Source: Melioribacteraceae bacterium
GTDB taxonomy: Bacteria; Bacteroidota; Ignavibacteria; Ignavibacteriales; Melioribacteraceae
Assembly (NCBI GenBank): GCA_026987055.1
Contig: JALSNL010000416.1
Span: forward strand, 1 to 7,288
Direction: 5' to 3'
DNA: 7,288 nt
Shown here: positions 1 through 5,531 of the stretch, piece after piece
Layout: the number at the start of each line of letters is the position of its first letter
Numbering within the stretch: the first letter of the stretch is position 1
Notes under the pieces: generated by a model
The model's input: only the letters and a program-made list of their open reading frames with translations
What the model was told of the DNA's origin: nothing
Database searches by the model: none
Translations under genes and position numbers: made by a program

Positions 1-1
1 A

Positions 2-259
2 GCAAGCGGGCAGACGGTTACATCCCACAGCGCCTTTTTGAATAAAGACGGAAGAGTGGTAGCCGACGACGGAACAACCGGAGAAATAGAATTAAACGCA
101 CCGGAAGGAAATTATTACGTCGTGGTTAAACATAGAAACCATTTGGCTGTGATGAGTGCAAATACTATTTCGTTAAACAGTACAACATCCACACTTTATG
201 ATTTTACAACCGGAAGTGATAAATATTATGGCAACGGCGGTGCAAAGCAATTAAATTAA
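2..259 (+). CDS. C-terminal end of a secreted modular protein (partial, 5' end outside window)
   Basis: The frame is open from base 2 to the TAA at 257-259, giving 85 visible residues with no true start in the window; the TTG at 38 is internal. The residues read as a compact beta-rich module with the segments SAFLNKDGRVV, GNYYVVVKHRNHLAVMSA and LYDFTTGSDKYYGNGGAKQLN. I recognise this pattern from near the C-termini of large secreted proteins in Ignavibacteria and related Bacteroidota. There it is usually followed by a Gly/Asp-rich dockerin-like stretch and then a T9SS sorting domain. Neither follows here: translation stops right after KQLN. The function of the full protein cannot be told from this fragment. 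Its codons look somewhat more GC-rich than those of the downstream cluster. It is separated from the sigma gene by 188 bp and is probably a separate transcription unit. Confidence is high that it is coding and moderate for the module identity. Confidence 0.8.
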   Translation, partial: ASGQTVTSHSAFLNKDGRVVADDGTTGEIELNAPEGNYYVVVKHRNHLAVMSANTISLNSTTSTLYDFTTGSDKYYGNGGAKQLN

Positions 260-286
260 ATCAGAGTTATGTAATTAATGATAATA

Positions 287-318
287 TTTGCATTATGAAA
301 ATATTATTACTAATTTTG
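287..318 (+). promoter_or_regulatory. Putative Bacteroidota-type promoter for the sigma-factor gene
   Basis: TTTG at 287-290 is followed by a 20-bp spacer and TAATTTTG at 311-318. This matches the -33 (TTTG) and -7 (TAnnTTTG) elements described for the primary sigma factor of Bacteroides. Transcription would start at about 323-327, leaving an untranslated leader of roughly 120 nt before the start codon at 448. An AT-only inverted repeat (ATAATATTT at 281-289 and AAATATTAT at 299-307, 9-nt loop) covers the -33 box and most of the spacer, so a repressor site is conceivable. In such AT-rich DNA both matches could be chance, and use of this consensus outside Bacteroidia is assumed. Confidence 0.4.
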
Positions 319-382
319 AAAAATTATGAAACCGGAACCCATTGTCTTTTTTGGTGTTTTAGGTAAAATTAATTTGTGTTTA

Positions 383-442
383 ATAACAAAAGTGCATAAA
401 AATATTAAAAAAAGTTAATCCTTTTTACTCTATAACAAAAGT
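383..442 (+). repeat. Two direct copies of an 11-mer in the sigma-gene leader
   Basis: ATAACAAAAGT occurs at 383-393 and again at 432-442, 49 bp apart start to start. The second copy ends 5 nt before the sigma start codon. No Shine-Dalgarno sequence is visible there, so this A-rich element also lies where a ribosome would bind. The copies could be binding sites for a regulator or simply A-rich leader sequence. Confidence 0.45.
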
Positions 443-447
443 TTATT

Positions 448-1044
448 ATGAATAATTATTCAAAACTTGATGACAAAAAATTATTTTCTCTCATAAAAGA
501 AAATAATAACAAGGCATTAAAAGTCTTGTTTGAAAGATATTTTGTCAGGTTATGTGAGTTCTCGGAATTTTATGTAAAGAATTTAACTTTGGCAGAGGAA
601 GTAGTTGCAGATGTTTTTTTGAATATTTGGATTAGTAGAAATAAACTAAAAATTAAAACCAGTTTAAAAGGATATCTTTATACTTCCGTTCGTAATCGAT
701 CACTTAATTATGTATTAAAGGAAAAAAGAAATACTGAAAACATAAAAGAACTAACCCTGAAAAATAATTTACCTCCTATAGATAATTCACCATTTGTTGA
801 ACTGTCTTTAATGGAATTAGAAAATGCAATAGAATCTCTAATACAAAAATTACCTCCAAAACGCCAACTTATATTTCGAATGAATAGACTATACGGATTA
901 AAGTATAAAGAAATTGCCGAACTTCTTTCCATTTCTGTTAATACCGTACAAAACCATATGGTTAAAGCAATTGAATACATGACCAAACATTATTCGCAAA
1001 TTAAATCTTTTTATATTTTCCTTTTCTTTTTACTCCTCAAGTAA
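448..1044 (+). CDS. ECF-type RNA polymerase sigma factor (FecI/RpoE-like)
   Basis: This 198-residue protein has the two-domain architecture and size of extracytoplasmic-function sigma factors. Region 2 spans about residues 23-93; it includes the LAEEVVADVFLNIW helix (48-61), typical of core-binding region 2.1-2.2, and the GYLYTSVRNRSLNYV segment (75-89), typical of the promoter-melting and -10-reading part. Region 4 spans about 130-180, with LPPKRQLIFRMNRLYGLKYKEIAELL followed by a helix-turn-helix around SISVNTVQNHMVKAI (161-175) that would read the -35 element. It most resembles the expanded Bacteroidota family in which each sigma factor is paired with a FecR anti-sigma factor, as here 81 bp downstream. 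The protein ends in a hydrophobic tail (FYIFLFFLLL, 188-197). No Shine-Dalgarno precedes the ATG; the start is chosen because it gives a normal N-terminus and the leader just upstream is non-coding. It presumably directs transcription of the downstream receptor genes, but its target promoter cannot be read from this window. Confidence 0.93.
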   Translation: MNNYSKLDDKKLFSLIKENNNKALKVLFERYFVRLCEFSEFYVKNLTLAEEVVADVFLNIWISRNKLKIKTSLKGYLYTSVRNRSLNYVLKEKRNTENIKELTLKNNLPPIDNSPFVELSLMELENAIESLIQKLPPKRQLIFRMNRLYGLKYKEIAELLSISVNTVQNHMVKAIEYMTKHYSQIKSFYIFLFFLLLK

Positions 1045-1079
1045 AAATTTTTTTTCAATAGAGTAGTAGATTTTTCTTC

Positions 1080-1126
1080 TAAGTATTGTCTTTACTGTAA
1101 AGACCCAATCATAAAAACAATACTTA
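1080..1126 (+). promoter_or_regulatory. Nested inverted repeat ending on the anti-sigma start codon
   Basis: The outer arms TAAGTATTGT (1080-1089) and ACAATACTTA (1117-1126) are perfectly complementary over 10 bp, and the right arm includes the A of the ATG. Between them lies a second perfect dyad, GTCTTTAC (1088-1095) and GTAAAGAC (1097-1104) around a single T. The two share bases 1088-1089. As RNA they can therefore form an 8-bp outer stem, a 7-bp inner stem with a 3-nt loop and a 14-nt bulge, or compete as alternatives. The element has no U-tract directly after it, so it does not look like an intrinsic terminator. It may be an operator in DNA or an RNA fold limiting translation of the anti-sigma gene, which shows no Shine-Dalgarno. 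Confidence 0.6.
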
Positions 1127-2166
1127 TGGAAAAAAATAAATTTATTGAACTTGCCACTAAATATTTATCCAACGAGGCAACTTTCGAAGAAAAAGAACAG
1201 CTTAATGAACTTTTGAAAGATGAAAAGTATAATGAGATGTTTGTTTGGATTTCTAATAACTGGCAAAATTTTGGGTTACAAAAAAATGTACATAATTTTA
1301 ATGTTGAACGAGGTTTACACAAACTTACTCAAAAAATAAGAGCATATGAACCGGAATTTGATTGGGATGAAAACAAAAAATCAAGATTTGGTTCAATAAA
1401 TTCATTGCTGAAAATAGCAGCTTCTATAGCTATTTTTCTTCTGATTTCCATTTTAGCATTTTATCAACTTACAACAAATACGAATGATAAAGTTCCAATA
1501 ACATTAACAACCAAAAGTACTTTATCGGGACAAAAAAGTATTGTTACACTATTCGATGGCACAAAAGTTATATTAAATGCCGAAAGCAAATTTAAATATC
1601 CGCCAAAGTTCGGAGATTTTTCCCGCGAAGTATATTTGGAAGGCGAAGCTTTCTTTGAAGTTGCACACAATTCTAAAAAACCCTTTATAGTTCATACGGG
1701 AAAATTATCTACTAAAGTTTTAGGTACAAAATTCAATGTCTCTGCTTTTCCAACTGAAAATGATATAAAAATATCATTGGTTGAAGGAAAAGTAGTTGTG
1801 TTAAAAGAAACACCTAAAAAAGGAACGGAAAAAATCAAACTTCTTCCGCATCAGCAATTTATTTATGATACAAAAACCAAATCAGGGAAAGTTGAAAGAT
1901 TTAATATAGTTAAAGAAACCGGTTGGAAAGATAATAAATACATTTTTGATAATGAATCTTTGAATAAAGCCTTGGTTAAGTTAAGTAGAGCATTTGGAGT
2001 AGAATTCAAACTGGATATTCCTCAGAAAGATAAATATAAGATAAAAGCTAACTTTAATAACGAATCTTTTTGGACCATAGTTGAAGCAATAAAATATGCA
2101 ACAAAATTAAATTATAGAATTGTTTCGAAAAATAATGAAGTTGAAAAAGTAATCTTTAATAAATAA
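1126..2166 (+). CDS. FecR-family transmembrane anti-sigma factor
   Basis: This 346-residue protein has the FecR layout of Bacteroidota. The N-terminal cytoplasmic part (about 1-85) begins with a helical sigma-binding region (FIELATKYLSNEATFEEKEQL). One membrane segment follows at about 93-115 (LLKIAASIAIFLLISILAFY), then a periplasmic FecR domain at about 125-228. Family hallmarks there are LFDGTKVILNAESKFKYP, REVYLEGEAFFEV, PFIVHT and VLGTKFNV. The C-terminal part (about 271-344, from YIFDNESLNKALVKLS onward) matches the DUF4974/STN-like domain, which is thought to contact the STN domain of the partner receptor. In this family the protein holds its ECF sigma factor inactive until the receptor signals ligand binding; the cognates here are almost certainly the adjacent genes. 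The ATG at 1126 gives the usual N-terminus and is preceded by no Shine-Dalgarno but by the nested inverted repeat at 1080-1126. The length is normal and the frame is intact. Confidence 0.93.
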   Translation: MEKNKFIELATKYLSNEATFEEKEQLNELLKDEKYNEMFVWISNNWQNFGLQKNVHNFNVERGLHKLTQKIRAYEPEFDWDENKKSRFGSINSLLKIAASIAIFLLISILAFYQLTTNTNDKVPITLTTKSTLSGQKSIVTLFDGTKVILNAESKFKYPPKFGDFSREVYLEGEAFFEVAHNSKKPFIVHTGKLSTKVLGTKFNVSAFPTENDIKISLVEGKVVVLKETPKKGTEKIKLLPHQQFIYDTKTKSGKVERFNIVKETGWKDNKYIFDNESLNKALVKLSRAFGVEFKLDIPQKDKYKIKANFNNESFWTIVEAIKYATKLNYRIVSKNNEVEKVIFNK

Positions 2167-2222
2167 AAGTTGTGTTAATTCAATAGAACGTTCATTTATA
2201 TAATTAAAAGAAAGTTACGTTT

Positions 2223-2227
2223 GGAGG
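2223..2227 (+). promoter_or_regulatory. Shine-Dalgarno of the receptor gene
   Basis: GGAGG lies 11 nt upstream of the ATG at 2239. The spacing is on the long side, but the match supports this start over later ones and keeps the complete signal peptide. Confidence 0.7.
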
Positions 2228-2238
2228 CATAAATAAAA

Positions 2239-5200
2239 ATGGAAAAGAGAATAACATTTGATTTTAAAAAAAATATTACTGATGCAATAAAAATTATTCT
2301 ATTCCAACTTTTTATAATAAATCTAATTTTTGTTACTACTGTTGTTGCCGGACAGGGGTTGGAAAATGTAAAAATAAATCTTAATGCTAATAATTCTAAG
2401 CTTGAAAAAATATTTGAAAAGATAGAAGGTCAAACAGAATATAAATTCTTCTATATTAAAAACGATATTCCTCTAAACTCTAAAATGACAATCAATGCAA
2501 AAAATGCTCCGCTTAGTACGGTTCTTGATAAAATTGCAAAGAAAAACAACTTAAGTTTTAAGTTAATTAAGCATCAAATAGTTATAAGAAAAAATGAGCA
2601 AGAAAAAAAAGGGAAAGGGAAAATTAAAGGCGTTGTAATTGATGCAAAAAATAATGATCCTTTAATAGGAGCAAATGTTTTTATTCTGGAAACTGCTTAC
2701 GGTGCTGCAACTAATATTGATGGAGAATATTCAATAAGTAATATTCCCGCAGGAAACTACACATTACGTGTTTCATACCTTGGATATGAAAAGAAAGATG
2801 TTCCTGTAAAAATATCCCCGGGCAAAACGTTAAATTTGAATATTGAATTACAATATAGTGGTTCAATAGATTTGGAAGAGGTGGAAGTTACCGCACAAGT
2901 AAAAGGACAAATATCGGCTATCAATGAACAATTATCCTCCCACGAAATAAAAAATGTTGTTTCAAAAGATCGTATTCAAGAACTGCCGGATGCAAATGCA
3001 GCCGAATCGGTTGGGCGTCTTTCAGGTGTATCCATTTTAAGAGATGGCGGCGAAGGTAACAAAGTTGTAATCAGAGGGCTTTCACCAAAATACAATAAAG
3101 TTATGATTGACGGTATAGATTTGGCTTCTACCGATGAAGGAGACAGAAGTACCGATATAAGTATGATTTCTCCTTATTCACTTGAAGGTATTGAAGTTAT
3201 AAAAGCGGCAACGGCAGATCGTGATGCAGATTATGTTGGTGGAGCGGTTAACTTTAAAATTAAAAAAGCCGACAAAGGATTAAAAACCAATATTATTGCT
3301 TTTGATACTTACAATAATTTAAGAAGTGATTTTTCTAATTATACATTTGTCGGCTCTGTTGAAGACAGATTTTTTAATGATAAACTCGGTGTTTTTCTGC
3401 AAGCAAATATTGAACAAAAAGACCGCGGTTCAAATCAATTAGGTGCCGATTACTATTTGGTAACGCACGATATAAACAAAGTTAATCCCACTAAACTTGA
3501 AAATCTTTTTTTAACGAATGCGTTTAGAACAAGAAAACGTTACGGCGGAACTTTAACCTTGGATTATAACATTCCCAACGGAAATATTTTCTTGAAAAAT
3601 TTCTTGAGTGTGGGAAATACCGAAATAAATTTATACAGAGAAAAATATGATGTCCGTAAAAGAGGTCATAATTATCTAACAAATACACGAAAAAATAATT
3701 TGCAGGTAATGAGCAATATTCTAAACTACGAACAAAAATTCGGAGATGTTAAATTTACCGCATCCTTATCACATGCTTTTTCTCAAAACGAAATTCCTGA
3801 AGATATTAATTTCGATTTTGTTGAACCTTTACCTGCGCTTCCGCAAGGAGTAACTGATCTTCCGCCCGATTCGATTCCGTATTTGGCATATAATAATTAC
3901 GACCGTGCTTATTGGAGTAATGTTAAAGATAATAAAAGCCTTACAAAAGAAAGGCAATTTTCGGCTAAGGCGAATTTGGAAATGAATCTTGATTTAACTA
4001 AACAAATAACCGGAACTTTAAAATTCGGTGCTAAATACAGGATGAAAAAACGTAGTCACAATTTAGACGCAACCGGTGGAACTATGGCTTTGAATAGCGG
4101 TATAGTGGTTAAAAATGCAATTCTAAATGCTTTTCCTTGGATGCAAGATACAGCCCCTATTGGTACGGCACAATTGCCATATACTTTGTTTATAAATAAA
4201 AATTTTGATCACGGAGAATTTTTAAAAGGCGATTATGCCCTGGGCCCTGTTGTAGATATAAATCTTATGAGAGAAGTAATTAAAGTTATGCGAGGCGTAA
4301 AATCCCCTGCAATAGATACCTACAGTAAATTGAATATGACATCCATAACAAATGATTACAATGGTAACGAGTATTTAAGTGCAGGCTATGTAATGGCAAA
4401 CTTGGATATGTATTCGATAATTAAATTTATTCCCGGCGTTAGATATGAACATTATGTTACTGAATATAACGGAATAAGAGGATTTTCAAATTCCGGTTTC
4501 CCCGAGCAGAATTATCCTCATAAAGATACTACAACCCAAAGAGTAAATGATTACTTGTTGCCGATGATGCAATTACAAATAAAACCTGTGGATTGGTTAC
4601 AAATACGTATGGCTTATACTCAAACATTATCTCGACCAAATTTTAATTTTATAGTTCCCCGCGTAGATGTTGGTCAAGACGATATAATTTACAATAATTA
4701 TAAATTAAAACCGGAGCGCTCTGAAAACATTGATATATATTTTGCCGTTCTTGAAAACCATATAGGTTTATTTACCCTCGGAGTGTTTCAGAAAAAAATT
4801 AAAGATATGATATTTTGGTTGGATAAAAGAGTATTGTTAAATCCGGCGGAATATAATTTTAGCGATAAAGAAAAAGGAAAGTTTCTTATTACTCAGCAGA
4901 ATATTAAAAAAACGGCAACAGTACAAGGTATTGAATTGGATTGGCAAACCAACTTTTGGTATTTACCTTCATTCCTAAAAGGATTGGTATTTAACGTCAA
5001 CTATACTTATATCTTCTCGGAAGCCAAATATCCGCGGACAGTTATTGAAACAAAATATAACTATACCGAACCACCTTACGGATTAATTCAAAAAAACAAA
5101 GATACAACATATACACAAAGACTTATTGATCAGCCGGATAATATTTTGCACATGTCGCTTGGTTATGATTACAAAGGATTTTCTTTCAGAGTATCCATGT

Positions 5201-5448
5201 TATATCAAGCTAATATATTTAAGAATCCTAATTTTTATCCGGAATTAAGAGCGAGTTCCGATGATTATTTACGTTGGGATGTTTCGTTAAAACAAAAACT
5301 ACCCGTAAAAGGTTTGCAATTGTTCTTGAATGCAAATAATATAACGGCTTCCACCGATGTAGTATTAAACGATGCAAGAAATCTTCCTACATCTATTGAA
5401 CATTACGGAATGACTATGGATATTGGTCTTCGTTGGAATCTGAATTAA
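2239..5448 (+). CDS. TonB-dependent outer-membrane receptor with STN signalling domain
   Basis: This 1069-residue outer-membrane protein should import a ligand using TonB energy. A signal peptide is clear: basic N-region, hydrophobic core about 17-36, cleavage probably after VVA (35-37). Next come an STN domain (about 43-117, VKINLNANNSKLEKIFEKIE onward), a carboxypeptidase-regulatory-like beta domain (about 128-205, ending near RVSYLGYEKKDV), a TonB-box-like stretch (DLEEVEVTAQ, 211-220), the plug (about 238-345) and a beta-barrel to the C-terminus, with the LKPERSEN motif at 823-830. The plug signature (ELPDANAAESVGRLSGVSI, RDGGEG, VIRGL, ATADRDADYVGGAVNF) resembles TIGR01782-type receptors, several of which take up carbohydrates. 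It resembles these more than classical SusC, and no SusD gene follows. The STN domain and the upstream sigma/anti-sigma pair argue that the receptor both transports and senses its ligand. The ligand is unknown; a glycan or glycan-linked molecule is my inference, and a metal chelate remains possible. The protein ends in WNLN rather than a terminal aromatic residue. Confidence 0.95.
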   Translation: MEKRITFDFKKNITDAIKIILFQLFIINLIFVTTVVAGQGLENVKINLNANNSKLEKIFEKIEGQTEYKFFYIKNDIPLNSKMTINAKNAPLSTVLDKIAKKNNLSFKLIKHQIVIRKNEQEKKGKGKIKGVVIDAKNNDPLIGANVFILETAYGAATNIDGEYSISNIPAGNYTLRVSYLGYEKKDVPVKISPGKTLNLNIELQYSGSIDLEEVEVTAQVKGQISAINEQLSSHEIKNVVSKDRIQELPDANAAESVGRLSGVSILRDGGEGNKVVIRGLSPKYNKVMIDGIDLASTDEGDRSTDISMISPYSLEGIEVIKAATADRDADYVGGAVNFKIKKADKGLKTNIIAFDTYNNLRSDFSNYTFVGSVEDRFFNDKLGVFLQANIEQKDRGSNQLGADYYLVTHDINKVNPTKLENLFLTNAFRTRKRYGGTLTLDYNIPNGNIFLKNFLSVGNTEINLYREKYDVRKRGHNYLTNTRKNNLQVMSNILNYEQKFGDVKFTASLSHAFSQNEIPEDINFDFVEPLPALPQGVTDLPPDSIPYLAYNNYDRAYWSNVKDNKSLTKERQFSAKANLEMNLDLTKQITGTLKFGAKYRMKKRSHNLDATGGTMALNSGIVVKNAILNAFPWMQDTAPIGTAQLPYTLFINKNFDHGEFLKGDYALGPVVDINLMREVIKVMRGVKSPAIDTYSKLNMTSITNDYNGNEYLSAGYVMANLDMYSIIKFIPGVRYEHYVTEYNGIRGFSNSGFPEQNYPHKDTTTQRVNDYLLPMMQLQIKPVDWLQIRMAYTQTLSRPNFNFIVPRVDVGQDDIIYNNYKLKPERSENIDIYFAVLENHIGLFTLGVFQKKIKDMIFWLDKRVLLNPAEYNFSDKEKGKFLITQQNIKKTATVQGIELDWQTNFWYLPSFLKGLVFNVNYTYIFSEAKYPRTVIETKYNYTEPPYGLIQKNKDTTYTQRLIDQPDNILHMSLGYDYKGFSFRVSMLYQANIFKNPNFYPELRASSDDYLRWDVSLKQKLPVKGLQLFLNANNITASTDVVLNDARNLPTSIEHYGMTMDIGLRWNLN

Positions 5449-5454
5449 ATTTCA

Positions 5455-5474
5455 TATTTCATATATATGAAATA
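5455..5474. promoter_or_regulatory. 20-bp perfect palindrome between receptor and beta-helix gene
   Basis: TATTTCATATATATGAAATA is perfectly self-complementary and starts 7 bp after the receptor stop codon. The heptamer ATTTCAT occurs in tandem at 5449-5455 and 5456-5462 and inverted at 5467-5473, so three copies of one unit crowd into 25 bp. It could be an operator for a dimeric regulator or an RNA hairpin that protects or attenuates the message. It is purely AT apart from one C and one G, and lacks the GC stem and T-run of a standard terminator. Confidence 0.5.
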
Positions 5475-5500
5475 AAAGTATATAAAGTAAATTGTGAAAT

Positions 5501-5526
5501 ACTAACTAACTAACACAAATAGGAGG
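5501..5526 (+). promoter_or_regulatory. Three-frame stop repeat plus strong Shine-Dalgarno
   Basis: A tandem ACTA repeat (5501-5515) places TAA at 5503, 5507 and 5511, so all three forward frames are closed just before AGGAGG at 5521-5526. That Shine-Dalgarno is a full match to the anti-SD core and sits 5 nt from the ATG at 5532, which fixes the start and predicts efficient translation independent of the upstream gene. Confidence 0.65.
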
Positions 5527-5531
5527 AACCT

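Noticed and set aside
326..418. 30-codon open frame (MKPEPIVFFG...) in the gap before the sigma gene
   Set aside because: It has no Shine-Dalgarno or recognisable motif, and its composition is that of the surrounding AT-rich leader. It begins at about the predicted transcription start, so a leader peptide is possible but unsupported.
708..986. Minus-strand open frame of 92 codons inside the sigma gene
   Set aside because: It lies entirely antisense to a confident sigma factor and has no family features; it is a by-product of AT-rich codon use.
1464..1670. Minus-strand open frame inside the anti-sigma gene
   Set aside because: It is antisense to conserved FecR-domain residues and shows no start signal or recognisable domain.
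2186..2193. 8-bp palindrome GAACGTTC between anti-sigma and receptor genes
   Set aside because: It is too short to stand out by itself and has no partner copy in the other gaps.
2216..2223. TACGTTTG, a match to the Bacteroidota -7 promoter element before the receptor gene
   Set aside because: There is no TTTG at the right distance upstream, and a transcript starting from it would begin at or beyond the GGAGG at 2223-2227, losing the ribosome site.
2239..5448. Calling the receptor a classical SusC protein
   Set aside because: The plug signature fits TIGR01782-type receptors better, and no SusD-like gene follows in the window.
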